This document shows, one piece after another, positions 1-11,374 of a stretch of DNA of 64,000 nucleotides (position 1 is the first letter of the stretch; each line of letters begins with the position of its first letter). This stretch comes from Massospora cicadina (Eukaryota; Entomophthoromycota; Entomophthoromycetes; Entomophthorales; Entomophthoraceae). The translations under genes and the position numbers were made by a program. The notes beneath the pieces were generated by a model, which saw only the letters and a list, made by a program, of their open reading frames with translations, did no database searches and was not told the origin of the DNA. The stretch covers positions 248,001 to 312,000 of the forward strand of contig JAKSZP010005257.1 of assembly GCA_022478985.1 (NCBI GenBank), given 5' to 3'.

Positions 1-483
1 TCCCAGTGCGCTACCATTAGTTAAAGGGCAAACCCTGGGCCCTTCCTCAACAGATTTATGAATATCAAGGGCTGCCGCTTAGAGTGGCCGGACCTATATC
101 TATTCCATCTGGGCATCAAGTTATTTTGAACACTGAGTAGGTGGTTGAAATTCTAGACGGACTCTATGGGGAAGTTATTGGGCCATATCAGAAATCACGG
201 TTTGAGCCCCACATGGCCCCAGGCATTATATTGCAGGGCAAGGGGAGATCAAAGTTTTACTTGCAAATCTACAAATGGTACCACTGAAAATCCGCAGCCA
301 TCAAATAGTGGCAAACTTACACTTAATCCCCATTGAGGAGATTCTTTCAGTTCATGAATTTGGGTCGCTGGAGGAATTTGGTCTGCCTTTCAAACCACAG
401 CTCAATGTAATGGCAGTTGTATCATGTGACGAATTAATGGGGCTGTCAGAACCACAGAAGAATAGGGCAATTTCATTACTTCA
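1..483 (+). pseudogene. A1 pol: region between protease and RT
   Basis: Short frames here match the segment between aspartic protease and RT of the sister copies A2 and A3. The run VHEFGSLEEFGLP at about 350-395 has a close relative in A2 at about 36511-36550 (VHEFGTLEEFGLN). The catalytic protease motif itself lies left of the window. The frame is interrupted and no start codon is meaningful here. This is a broken polyprotein segment, not a gene of its own. Confidence 0.6.
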
Positions 484-1345
484 ATGTATAAAGAGATTTT
501 CACTATCAATGACCATAATTTAGGATGTGTGCGAGGGGTGGTTCATAGGCTGGACACTGGAGATCATCCTCCCATCAGGTCAAGGCCAATCCGCCAATCA
601 AGGGTGGCAGAAGAAGTAGTAACTGAGGAAATTGACAAGCTATTAATGCAAGGGATGCTTAAACCATCAAAGAGTCCATGGGCTTCGCCCATTTTGATTA
701 TAAAAAAAGAAGGATGGCACCAACCGCGTAGTAATAGACTGCCAAAAGCTCAACAGCATCACCAAAAAGGACTCCTATCCCTTACCACAGATTGATGACG
801 CTTTGGATTGGCTAGGGGAGCTCAGTTCTTCTTGGCTACGGACTTTATCTTGGGCTACTGGCAAATTGAGTTGCCAGCAGCAGAACAGGAGAAATGTGCC
901 ATAATCACGTCCAAAGGTCTTTTTCAACCAACTCAGATGCCGCAAGGGCTGTGTAATGCCCCAGCTACGGTTAACGTTTGATGGACACTATTCTTAGGGA
1001 CCTAAAACTGTCATGCGTTCTTGTATACCTTGACGTCATTAATGGTTTCTCCCAAACCTTCTATGAGCACCTCAACCATTCAGAAGCAGTATTCCGCCAG
1101 CTTGCTGAGGCCAACATAAAGATCAAACCTTGGAGATGCCATTTTTTAATGACCAGCTGGGGTATCTAGGGTTCATGGTTGATGCCACGGAGTTGAGACC
1201 TCAACCCGCTAAGGTGAAAACTATTAAAAAATTACTCTGCCTACCTGCAAGCGAGATATACAAGTATTCTTGGGATTGGTTGGCTATTACTGGCACTTCA
1301 TCCCTAAATTCAGCTGTATTGGGGGCCCACTATTTGAGTTATTAA
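484..1345 (+). pseudogene. A1 pol: reverse transcriptase (broken)
   Basis: Seen in pieces over several frames: the N-terminal motif HPPIRSRPIRQS, then MLKPSKSPWASPILIIKK (fingers), a VVID-QKLNSIT-like block, ATDFILGYWQIEL (palm, first Asp), MPQGLCNAPAT, and the YxDD region read as YLDV near 1027. The second catalytic Asp of YxDD is therefore Val, and frameshifts separate the blocks. The GYLGFMVDATEL connection motif follows at about 1157-1192. The order and motifs are diagnostic for Ty3/gypsy RT. The copy is inactive. Confidence 0.85.
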
Positions 1346-1760
1346 AACAGGACACTATGTTTGAATGGACATGATGTCAGCAACACGCTTTTGATATGCT
1401 TTGAATGGCGTTAACTAGTGCGCCAGTGTTACACTATCCAAATTTTGAAAAGAGTTTATTGTCCAGACGAATGCATCCCTTTGTGTTGTAGAAGAAGTCC
1501 TATCCCAAAAAGACGAGGAAGGAGAAGAGCACCTCATAGCATATTGCAGTCATGGTTTGAACAGCCATTAATGCAATTATACCATGACCAAGTGAGAGTA
1601 CTTAGCAGTGATCTACACCTATAAGCAATTTTGGGTGTATTTGCATGGGGTGAAATTCAAAGTTGTAATGGATCATGCCTCGCTATACTGGTTAAAAAAT
1701 CTTAAAGAACTGGAAGGGTTTCTGGCCTGATGGGCCCTTAAATTTGCAGGCATACAATTT
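1346..1760 (+). pseudogene. A1 pol: RNase H (broken)
   Basis: Short stretches translate to a typical gypsy RNase H: a block reading HLIAYCSHG near 1531-1560, EYLAVIYTYKQFWVYLHG at about 1596-1650, and VVMDHASLYWL near 1663-1695. The frame changes at least twice and includes stops. It joins RT to integrase in the normal order. No intact product is possible. Confidence 0.7.
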
Positions 1761-1819
1761 TTAAATTCTTCATCAACATGGAGCAAAACACCAGAATGCC
1801 AATTGTTTATCGAAATTAC

Positions 1820-3057
1820 CCACAATTGCAGTTATGGCGGATCTGAGCGATATCATGTTTGATAAGATGCTTAGTGGCAAGTACAATGATGAACTGCCCC
1901 CAGTCATCAAGGTATTGGACTGAATAAGGGCCAATATGTTCCAGAAAAATGAGGAATTGTATAAGTGGATAGGGGACAATACCATAAATATCCTAAGACC
2001 TCCCGCCCGCCCAACTATTATTATGTGTGCACACCAGGCGGTTGGACATGGTGGAGTACATAAGACCATGGAATTATTGCGACCTCAGTATTACTGGGAA
2101 AGCATGAACTTCGATGTACTTGATACTATCTCTTCCTGTCACCAGTGCCAAGTGGAAAAGCCATTCCGCCAAAAGACTTCATATTAGTTAGTGAAGCCGC
2201 ACTTCATCTGGCACACTGTTTTGAATGATGTTATGGGTCCTTTACCAATAGAAGCAAACTGGTCCAAATACATCCTGGTAGCAATTGACCACTTGACCAG
2301 GTGGGTTGAGGCGCTACCAATACACAATTTGGGGGCACTAACGGTGGCCAAGTTTTTTTATGAAGTGTATAATTTAGTGACATGGTTGTCCCCATTTCAT
2401 CCTTACTGACAACGGAACTAACTTCACTTCCCACATTCTTCTAAAGCTTAACGAGTTAATGGCCATCTGAAGGGTTTTAACAACCCCATACCACCCCAAA
2501 TCTAACGGAATGGTGGAGCAGGTCAATGGGACTTTAGTGAACATAATCTATAAATTAGTAGCAGATTGACCCTCAGATTGGAGCTCCTTTTTGCCCACTT
2601 CCATCTTTTCTTATAATATTAGTTATCATTCAGCCATGGAGAAAATCCCATTTCAATTGCTTTATAGATGGCACCTCGCTCTTCCCGCCCTCCTATATGC
2701 CTGTGTATAGGACACTGGTGTAATGGATCTGCAACACTATTTGACTGTCTTAAAAATACGCTGATTAAGTTACAAACCAAAGTGTACTCATTCAGCTTAG
2801 CCAAGAGAATCAAAAGCCAGGCTGCCAATAAGGTGCAATGGAGTGGCCTAGCACATTTCAAAGATGGAAACATGGTCCTATTTCATGATCAACATGGGTT
2901 CAGTCAGAAACACAAGCTGGCCAGTATCTGGGTCAGGCCATTTGAAGTCATTAAGAAGACAGGTATAGATGCATATACTATCAAGGACCCCACTAGCAAT
3001 TGGATCATCAACTGAATGCATGCGAAGTTCTACCAGGTGTATAAGCAATAGGATTCT
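1820..3057 (+). pseudogene. A1 pol: integrase (HHCC zinc finger, DDE core, tail)
   Basis: The HHCC zinc finger is intact at about 2028-2150 (H-x5-GHGGVHKT, YYW, C-HQC). The core has DVMGPLP with AIDHLTRW, then TDNGTNF, then [12 protein letters not shown], so all three DDE positions appear present although frames change between them. The C-terminal part (MAPRSS to WIIN, 2668-3015) is an open 115-codon stretch that includes FKDGNMVLFHD, the usual barrel after the core. No chromodomain follows. Pol ends near 3057, just before the candidate LTR. In-frame TGA codons at 1921 and 2577 sit where sister copies suggest Trp. Confidence 0.85.
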
Positions 3058-3082
3058 TATCATCCAGTCAAGGAGGGGGTAA

Positions 3083-3489
3083 TGTCATGATTCCGATATG
3101 ACTGGATGGTAAGCCCTAGTTGTTATGGCAGAATGGATAGAATCCGTCTAGATTTATATGAGTAATGGTAATTCAAGTGCCTCGAAGTGAGGCGATATTG
3201 GGTTGTTGGGAAATCATCTCAGATTAGGCGATTGGAATTATTTTTGAATAAAGAATTGATGGAACCAATAAGATGAAATGATTTAAAATGACTAAGCCAT
3301 AGAAGTGGTAACATCCAAAGTTACTACAATATAGATGAGACGAGATGATCAAGAGGAGGAGGTGTTAGTAATTTTGAAAAAATTAGAAACAGGAAGAATC
3401 AGCTGTATTAAGTATATTAATAAAAAAAGTTGTGGGAGCAAGTGCTCCATATTTATTTGAAAGTTTATTTTGTTGTTTTGAGTACAACA
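3083..3489 (+). repeat. A1 candidate 3' LTR
   Basis: A purine-rich run (AAGGAGGGGGTAA) at the end of pol is followed by TGTCATG at 3083, the usual place for an LTR start. The end at about 3489 (ACAACA) is a guess, since the matching 5' LTR is outside the window. At about 400 bp it would be shorter than the 0.8 kb LTRs of A2 and A3, so the true end may lie further right. Confidence 0.4.
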
Positions 3490-4299
3490 ATCATCATATT
3501 GTTGGTCCTAATTGCTCAGTGGGGTGAACCCTGTGCAAAATCTGTCGGCATATCTCTTGAATACCACCAATTTTATAACAGATAGTATAGGGTAGGGTGT
3601 ACTAGCTGATGTAAGTATTGCTTGGTGCTAATTCCTGGCATATGGGAGGTTTGCAATACTTCTCACAAGATAGAGGGTACAGCATTAGAACGAAATTGAG
3701 TGGAACAGATTCCAGGAATTAAGGCTCTTTTAAGCATTTGATTAATAATATTTTGCAAAACCTCAGGAGGGATTTAAAATTTGCAGGAAAATATATATTA
3801 GGATTATAAAACTCCAAATTGGCACAGAATTTCAAAGTGGACGGTACTCTTGGGATTTCAGTTCTAAATGAATGGACCCAACATAAAATACTGTCTTGCT
3901 CATGGTCTTGAGCTTCTTCAGGCGAAAATTGAGAATCCATAGTAGTGACAGACGTGGTCATGGTGCGTAACTCAGAGTGCCCCTGTAGTGAGCACCACTC
4001 TGAATGGTTTTAATTACACTTCCTATGGGACAGGTTTTCTCTCAAAGTTACTTCGAGTGGATTCTCTGAAAAAATAAAACTTGATTAAAATAACAGTTTA
4101 TAATTTGACCTAATCTTTATTATTAAAAGATGAGATATTTATAGGTTTTGATTTGGTTTTGTAATCTATCAGTGCTAATTAATCACCAAGTGATCAAATC
4201 TTCAATCAATTGATTAGAATGAAGCTGATCATTCTTATTAATGTTGATAAATTGAGATAAATTAAGCTCTTCTTTTAATGAAGCTGGGGGATCAATGGA
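3490..4299. other. Unassigned AT-rich sequence
   Basis: No convincing coding region, RNA gene or repeat boundary was found. Short open frames here show no recognisable motifs. It may hold the rest of the A1 LTR and the left part of the family C fragment that follows. Confidence 0.4.
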
Positions 4300-5364
4300 G
4301 TAGAATCTCAGGAGGCAAGAGAATTTGGCGAAATTCCAACAGTGCCACTAGTAATTGGTCATGTGGTGAGGTCACAAAACCATGCCCAGCAGGGAGATAA
4401 GATCTCCAAAATCATTGGCACATCTTTCCGCCAGAGAGCACTGACATATGGGAGATTCCTAATAGGTCACACATATGATATCCCCATTTAATGAAGGTGA
4501 GAGCAGCATGGTGAGCAAGGCCACTAGGTCCCAATTGTGACGCAACTCAAGAAACATGGTTCAGGGTTGCTGAGGCAATGAATTTTAAAAAAATAAAGAA
4601 AAGTAAATTTTTGTTTAGGAAAGGGTAGTTTATTAAAGCTAAAGGTAAAGATTTAGTCAACAACTGTACAGTGAGGGATGGTTGCCTTAAGGCCTTAGGT
4701 CTTGGGGAATAAGAAAAATGCATAAATGAAGGAGTTATGAACCCAAATAATATTGGCAGGATGAAGTCCTGCAACTAACTTGACGCTAAATTGGCCTTCC
4801 ATTGGCCATCTGACTTCCACTAGTTTCGCCACTAAAATGTTCCTCCCACTACAATTCCACTTGGCTCAGTGGCACTTCATTTAGCAGGCGACTGGAAGAA
4901 CCCATGGACTAAGCACATGAGCCCTGTCCCACTGGGTATTAAATGGATTTCCCACATTCAATTTCACTGGTTTAGTTCCCATGAATTATCTGGATTTTCG
5001 CTTTATTGGCACAACCCAAAATTATCGTTAGAGCTAATTCCCTCAATTTCTCAAAATATTTTGCCACATCAGTGGACCCTGACATCAGTGCTGAAGCAGT
5101 GAGTTCACCTTCTCCCTATTAATGGCGTCCTCTTACCACCATGACCTCCGCGCACAAATTTTTGTTTCACTTGAGAATTTTGCTCATGGTTAAATATAGT
5201 GGGTAAGGAGGAACCCTCAAAGGGTAGTCCATCACCCACCATTCGTCCACCACATGGGCAAGATCACCCTGAGTGAAAAGGGGGATAGCCGCCTTTTTAG
5301 GCTTTCTTTGTGAAAAAAGAGGAAGCCTTAAAGTCTAGGTGCTGGGACGCTCCCTTGACTTACA
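4300..5364 (-). repeat. Family C LTR fragment
   Basis: Reading the minus strand from 5364 gives TGTAAGTC, the same LTR start seen in the nested solo LTR (41428) and, with small changes, in C1. About 100 bp further in, the minus strand encodes LAHVVDEWWV (about 5227-5256), the family C LTR peptide also seen at about 41.3, 47.0 and 52.4 kb. The left end is not defined; 4300 is set from the usual LTR length of about 1 kb. No target duplication found. Confidence 0.55.
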
Positions 5365-7499
5365 CTTATATGGCAGCTTAGGCTAGATGCCAAGGCGCAT
5401 TATTGAAATTTTAATATCTTGTTATCATTTAGTATCCATAAACAAAAGTACATTGTCGCCCTCTCTTGGGATAGTCTTACTAGCACTAAAAATCTTAACT
5501 TTTTGTGCTTAATCCATGATGAAAACAAAACATAGTAATTTATGAAATTCAAACATTTCTTGAAGGTTATCCCGCCATCCCTCTACCCTCCCAGTCTAAT
5601 AAACCTTCATTTTAGCGCACCTTTTTTTCATCTGTTTGAACTTTAAGTTTTGTCTTGGTTAGAGTCATCTCATTGGCTCTTACTCGCTTAACTTGAAGGC
5701 AGACTTGCTGTGGAAGTGTTCTGTTGCACACAGATTAGACACCAGGAAACCTTCTGAAAGGGCATGGTAATCCTCGCTGAGCAAATCTACTTCTGATGCT
5801 ACACAATGTAGCATTAATGGCTGCTTTAAACTACTCATCGTTCATCTGGCGGTATCCTTGTTGACACTTTTTGACATAACTTCAGTACATTGGTCTAACA
5901 CAAGACTCAGCAGAAATCATGACCAAACTTTTCCCATGGCGTTATCAGCAACCAAGTTATTTTTTCAAACGAGTGTCCTGTTCTTTAGATTTCGGATGGT
6001 TACTGGCAATCTCTTCACTTATTTGATATAGCTGTAAACAAAGAATAAAAACCATGATTCTACAGTCTAAGGCTTTCTTATATAAGTTTAATTGAGGTAT
6101 TTTTATACTTTTTAAATAAACTCAATATATAAACTAAATGAAAATTGATAATAAAGGGAATGGTGTATGGCGATATTGTAGGGGCCTCATGAACCCCTTT
6201 GTCAGTCTCTTCTTAATCTCTACCTTGGTAATGGAAATCATTTGGCTTAATAATTAAATCTGCAAGCTCCATCTCGCGGTGGACATCTTTGAGCAAGGAT
6301 GTTTGGAGGCCCCATCCTTGATACCGCTTCTGATTCTGGGGCTGCAATACTACTTCTGGTCATTGCTTCTTCTCCTGATCTCATAATATTCTGATTGAGT
6401 TAGGATTTTCACTATGGCTCTGCTAAAAAGTGCCTTGCTTCAAGTTTTGGCCAACCTTTAATAATGGTTGGTTACCTTATCAGCTAATATTCAGATGGAA
6501 AGTTCAATATCTTACATTGGGTTAAATTGAAAATGATGGTAGATTAGTCATTTTTTCATCATTTGCCATTTCAGATGAATTACTCTGTATATGGTCAATT
6601 GTAGAATATTTTGCATCCCAAAGGTATAAAAAGGTCATTTTCATAGTCTTCAGTGGCAGCATTCTTATGTCACACATTAATCGCTTTGTTCAGCAGGTAT
6701 AAAATATTCTGTGTGATGTCATCAAGACTTGGTAGTAAATTTTATAAGCCGTTTTCATTTATAAAAAGGGTTCATCACCCTTATACGCGTTTTGACCTTA
6801 CATATGTAATACCTGAGGTGGTTGTATACTAGCGGGTTCCTTCTAGAGGGTGAGGAATCTTATCCAGTATAATCATAGTTTTCATAACAGCAAGTAAGCA
6901 AATCAAAAACTGAGCATTCCATTTACCAACCAAGCTATATCCTGAAAACAGAGGGCATGATGCAGCTACCATTAACCATAGAAGTATAGTCTGGTTTGAT
7001 TATATACACAAGCAAAGAGATGGACCTGCTGCCTGGTGAACAGAAGAGTATGTTAATCAACATCAGTAGTAACTTTCAAAATAGACAGATCTTGAAATTA
7101 TATGACCCAAAGGAGTCATAGAAAGGAACCCAGAGTGATTCTTAGGTCTACTAATCTACCTTCCTGGAGAATTAAAAGTCCTCTTTAGTATTTGTTAAGA
7201 ACCCTGTTTGGTTTAAGAAGGATCAAACTATTGCAAAAGGAAAGGTATTGCTACGCTAATGTTGAGTCATTTCAATCCATTCCTGGCATTGAATAGATTG
7301 GGATTCAAGAGCCAACTACACAAGAAGAACTTAAACTAAAAAACGCTTGAATAAAATAAGATATTTTTAGCAGTGGAGCTAATGAGTATGGCTTGTGCAA
7401 GTGAGGAGTTCACCATATTAATACTAGTTGCTCATAAACTTCTGATTGAATACTAACCACCATCACTAGAGTGATGAAGAACTCAATTTAAGGAATAAA
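5365..7499. other. Unassigned; possibly 5' part of A4
   Basis: No open frame of note and no recognisable domain. By position it could hold the gag and protease part of the A4 element that is recognisable from about 7500, but I could not match it to the gag of A2 or A3. No tRNA or repeat structure seen. Confidence 0.35.
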
Positions 7500-8070
7500 T
7501 AAAGTTATGGATTTGGGCTTGGTAAACCCCTCTAAGAGTACTTGGGCGTCCCTCCTTCTTCTATCAAGAAAGAAGAATGGGACTCACGTACAGTCATGGT
7601 TTATTAAAAAAATCAATGACTCAATGAAGATGATTTTTTATCCCTACTGTACATCTGCGATGCATTAAATCAACCCAGAGGATCACAATACTTCTAGAAT
7701 TGACACTATCAAGTGAATATTGTCAGATGGAGCTGCATTTTTAGACCAGGAGAATTGTGCGCTGATAATCAGTAAAAGCCTGTATGAACCAACACATATG
7801 CCACAGGGCTTGTGCAATGCCTCAGCTATGTTCCAACAAGTAACTGATTATATTTTTGATGATCTGAAGATGCTAAGTGTGCTCATATATTTGGATGACA
7901 TACCGTTGTTAACAAGACGTTTAAGGATCACCTAGCACACCTGAGGAATGTTAATTAACAATTTAAAAAGAACAACCACAAGCTTAAGAGAAGAAAGTGT
8001 TGATTCCTGAAGAGCCATCTAGAATATATTGGCCATGAAGTGAACAAAAAGAAATTAAGCCACATCAAGG
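7500..8070 (+). pseudogene. A4 pol: reverse transcriptase (broken)
   Basis: The 71-codon open stretch at 7720-7935 carries MPQGLCNASAMFQQVTDYIF and YLDD, the RT palm and catalytic Tyr-x-Asp-Asp, which is intact here unlike in A1 (YLDV) and C1 (YIDN). The flanks are full of stops. The element is inactive even though this motif survives. Confidence 0.8.
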
Positions 8071-9905
8071 AAAGGATATAGTTATTACTAAGATGAGTTC
8101 CCCAAATGCATAAGAGATGATTAGGTGCTCTTGGGCAAGGCGGGATACTACTGCCAATATAAGAAAACTTTTTGAGTATCACTAAGCACTTATGCACCTA
8201 CTAAAAAGGAGTACTATCCAGTTTAAAACGAGAGCAATAAGTTGCCTTTAACCAGCTAAAGCAGTATTTAATGGAAGCCCCAATATTGATATGTCTGGAT
8301 ATTGCAAATACCTTCTATGCTTATAAAAATGCAAGCGACGTGGGTATGTGCGCCATCTTAACTTCAGATGGATGAAGAGGGGTAACCTCCCACAAGAATT
8401 ATAATCTAAGACATTAAACCAAGCAGAAAGCAACTACATGGTTACAGAGCATGAGTACAAATCAGTGATTATAGTAGTACACCACTTCTGACTTTAAGTT
8501 TATGGTGCACATTTCAAGATAATTACCAACTATGACTCTCCACGATGGGTAAAAACTTCAAGGATCAAGAAGGAAGACTAGCAAGATGAACTCTTCATCA
8601 ACAATGCTGCGATTTTATGATCCTGAACTGGGCAGGAGAAAAGCACCTGTATTTGGATGGCTTGTTAAAAATACATGCCTTCTTTTTAATCCCACAAGAG
8701 TTCTAGGATCTATGACCTTATAGGAAAACCAAAAAAGGAATGTAAATTAAAAAGAAACTGCAGTCAATAAGATTTATAGAGATGTTTTTATGTAACATAA
8801 CTTTGAGATAAACAACTGGGGAAACAAGTACAGGAGAAATATTACCATGCTTGAAGCAGAGTAAAGAAATGGCGCTAGTCCTGGAAGGACATCGTCAAGT
8901 AGACCACAGAAGGCTACAGAAGACATACCAGCATCTAAAGGAGATATAATATGAGGCCGTAATTGGTAATATCAGTCAAGCTTTAAAGCTCCTCAATGAA
9001 CGCACCCAATAGAGCCTCTCCTGAAGAAGTTTAAGTTTCAGCCTGTACCTCCAAGTGCACCCTTTTACAACTTTACATTGATGTTGTTAGACTGTTTCTA
9101 ATGTCATCCAGTGTGAATATTTTTAATATTGTAGCAATAGATCACTTTCCCAAGTGGGCAGAAGCGATTGCAGTCAAGGCTTCTTACTCAAGAGTAACCA
9201 CGAGATTTTTATAACCTGGTAATCTCATCATGGATGCCCAAGATACTTCTTTCTAATAATGGAGGTAAATAATCTCAATTTTTGAGCATCTTATGGATTT
9301 AGTGAGAATCAAGCAGCATATTACCACGCTTACACCCCCTCTACCAACAGAATGCAGAAAAGAGTTAATGGAACCCCTGTTGTAATCTTAAATAAGATCA
9401 CAATCAACCATGGATCAAAATGGTACATCATGATGCCATCAGCCCTGTTTTCTTACCAGTTGAGTTACCATAGGACTATTGGCATGTCTTGATTTAGGGA
9501 ACTGTATGGAATAGAAGCCTCATTACAAAGCTTGTTAGCCCTAGTGATGGACAAGGATAGGAAGAATCTACCTACTGGAAGATACTAGGAAGAGTTAGTG
9601 GGGGATTTAGTCAAAATTTAGATAAAAGTTTAGCAGCAAAATTCATTAAGTCACTTAAGGAGAGTACTAAAGAGAGTGACAAAAGATCTAAGATGCCCAC
9701 ATTTGAGGTAGGACAGAAAGTGATGATATACCATATGTGCGTAAGGCAACCTGAGAGTTTACAGGCTGTTTGGATTGGAACCTACAACTATTGTCATGAG
9801 AAGAGAAACCAAAGTTTTATTAAGGATGATACTATAACATCATCTACAACTGAGTCCATGCGCGGCACTTGAAGTCTTTCCTTAGGTCTTGTCTTGGGGA
9901 TGATA
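8071..9905 (+). pseudogene. A4 pol: RNase H and integrase (broken)
   Basis: Fragments include an RNase H-like stretch around 8440-8540 (EHEYKSVIIVVHHF, then VYGAHFKIITNYDS), an integrase core trace around 9075-9330 with an SNNGG block (expected TDNGT), and an integrase C-terminal stretch at about 9600-9760 ending in VGQKVMIYH. Pol ends near 9905 with VHARHLKSF. The order is normal for Ty3/gypsy; the reading frame is destroyed. Confidence 0.65.
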
Positions 9906-10285
9906 ATGTTGATAAAGTCTCAACTGTAAGATTTAATTCCTTGACTATGGAAAGCCCCTCCCATAAACCCCTATTCAGGTATATTAGTATTGGTACTAAC
10001 GATCTAGTTGGCCAAAACAACGAATGAGCCACAGCTAACTTGGCAGCATTCTAAATCTTTTACAAAATTCAAAAATTCCTTTTTATAAGCTTCAAATGGT
10101 CAAATCCCTGATGATGGAGGCTGGTATATACCCCTGACCGCCTCAATTCTTTGCCAGCCAGTCACCATGACATCAGAAGACGCAGAAGTATAACTATAGT
10201 TCCAAAGACTATGCGCATGACGTCAAAGACAATGCCTTGGAGAAACCCCTTTTATGCTAATGGGTTAATTGATGATGATAGCTTT

Positions 10286-10293
10286 TATATAAG
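10286..10293 (+). promoter_or_regulatory. TATA box in A4 LTR
   Basis: TATATAAG followed by a C-rich stretch, about 380 bp into the candidate LTR. The poly(A) signal lies about 390 bp downstream, which fits LTR promoter architecture. Confidence 0.45.
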
Positions 10294-10370
10294 CCCCCGT
10301 CCAATCTGAGTTTACCCAATACTAAAAAGCTAAGCAATGTGAATATTACTAAAATGAGAAATGAGTAAAT

Positions 10371-10601
10371 TTGCAAAGTTCATTAGAGAGAGACATTAAT
10401 GTACCCATGCAGATGCAAGAACCACAAGAGTCACAAGAACAACAAGATCCAATGTCAAAATCAGATCAGAAGCCATTTATCCACAAACAGGCTAAAGTCC
10501 TACAATATAATCTACGCAAGAAGCCCAGAAGATCCCAAAGAATAAATAATTGGACCTTGCTGGCCCTGAAAACTAAGCTGAAAAGACAAACTATCTTATA
10601 A
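10371..10601 (+). CDS. 76-codon Gln-rich, basic ORF inside the A4 LTR
   Basis: I do not recognise this frame. It begins about 80 nt after the LTR TATA box. The N-terminal half is rich in Gln, Glu, Met and Pro (MQEPQESQEQQD). The C-terminal half is strongly basic (YNLRKKPRRSQR), which could bind nucleic acid. It ends about 80 nt before AATAAA. It could be a chance frame in decayed DNA, a pol tail relic, or the start of an LTR-initiated leader ORF as in family B. There is no second intact copy in the window to test conservation. Confidence 0.25.
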   Translation: MQSSLERDINVPMQMQEPQESQEQQDPMSKSDQKPFIHKQAKVLQYNLRKKPRRSQRINNWTLLALKTKLKRQTIL

Positions 10602-10679
10602 AACTGTTTGTCATATTTCAAATTCAACTTTAGACACCTCAACTTCCCCAAGAACTATATACTTTATATACTTTATATC

Positions 10680-10685
10680 AATAAA
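10680..10685 (+). terminator. Poly(A) signal in A4 LTR
   Basis: AATAAA, preceded by the short repeat ACTTTATAT. It lies about 390 bp after the TATA box of the same LTR. Confidence 0.4.
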
Positions 10686-10736
10686 ATAACGTCTTTTGCT
10701 GAATATGCCTTTATTATCATTGTTTTATGTGGTGCA

Positions 10737-11369
10737 TAACTCCAGATATAGTTGTAGAGTAAAAGGTTAAACTTAGCCTTCCTGATGTCAGGAGGGCTAA
10801 GAGAGGTCCGTTGCACTCTAGAAAAGTCCCTGCCGTGTATTTTTACAAGTTATAATGTGGTTGGATACTCATTAACCATTATAAAAAGTTCTACGTATGA
10901 AAAAATATGGCCATCGGATTTGCTTGATGGCGCACTCTGTGAAAAAAATGATATACTTCCAGTGGCTCAGCTCCCTTTATCAGCACCCCATGAGGGAGCG
11001 AGCCACAATAGAAATGTAGGCTTGAGGGTAAGGTTCCCATTAGAGCTTAAAGCCCTGTTGAACCTCACAAGCATGTAAAGGAACCATCTGAATCTCTTAG
11101 TATTCACTGGATGTGGAAAGTGAACTTACTAATTTTTTGACAAAGAGATGCCTCCCAAAGTAACTAGAATCATTGACAGACGATATATTAATTCAACTTG
11201 AATTAAAGAACGTTATGCCAAATCTCTTAAAAATGATAGAGACCTTGTACTAAAAAATCTATAGTATCCAAAGCATCATAATACATTTCCCCCATTATAG
11301 TTTTAAAAAAAGGTAGATAAAGGTTAGGGTTTTACTCAATGCTTAAAAATCACTTATCTTTTTTTAGAC
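10737..11369. other. Unassigned stretch between A4 and B1
   Basis: One open frame (10785-11078, 97 codons) has no recognisable motif. No repeat, RNA gene or LTR edge could be supported. This is the DNA into which B1 inserted, up to the target duplication at 11370. Confidence 0.35.
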
Positions 11370-11374
11370 TAGGC
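11370..11374. repeat. B1 target-site duplication, left
   Basis: TAGGC here and TAGGT at 17323-17327 flank the two LTRs. Four of five bases match; the difference is C to T. Confidence 0.7.

Larger units (their letters stand above)
1..3489 (+). mobile_element. A1: 3' part of a decayed Ty3/gypsy element
   Basis: The element enters from the left window edge, so its 5' LTR and gag are not visible. In plus-strand order it carries a protease-to-RT linker, reverse transcriptase, RNase H, and an integrase with an HHCC zinc finger and core, then a candidate 3' LTR starting near 3083. The protease, RT, RNase H, integrase order is that of Ty3/gypsy rather than Ty1/copia. No chromodomain is seen after the integrase. 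The frame is broken by many stops and shifts, so it is not functional. Several stops replace expected tryptophans, for example TGA at 1921 and 2577. Domain assignment is firm; the LTR end is uncertain. Confidence 0.85.
7500..10736 (+). mobile_element. A4: decayed Ty3/gypsy element, pol and 3' LTR
   Basis: Plus-strand RT, RNase H and integrase remnants are followed by a candidate 3' LTR with TATA box and poly(A) signal. It is heavily interrupted and more AT-rich than A1. The pol end (VHARHLKSF) resembles the A1 end (MHAKFYQVYK). The upstream half of the element was not recognised. Confidence 0.7.
9907..10736 (+). repeat. A4 candidate 3' LTR
   Basis: It starts with TGTTGATAAAG directly after the end of pol (context GGGGATGATAA), contains a TATA box at 10286 and AATAAA at 10680, and could end at TGCA near 10736. 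The length of about 830 bp agrees with the LTRs of A2 (809) and A3 (about 829). The 5' LTR was not found, so both ends are inferred. Confidence 0.5.
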
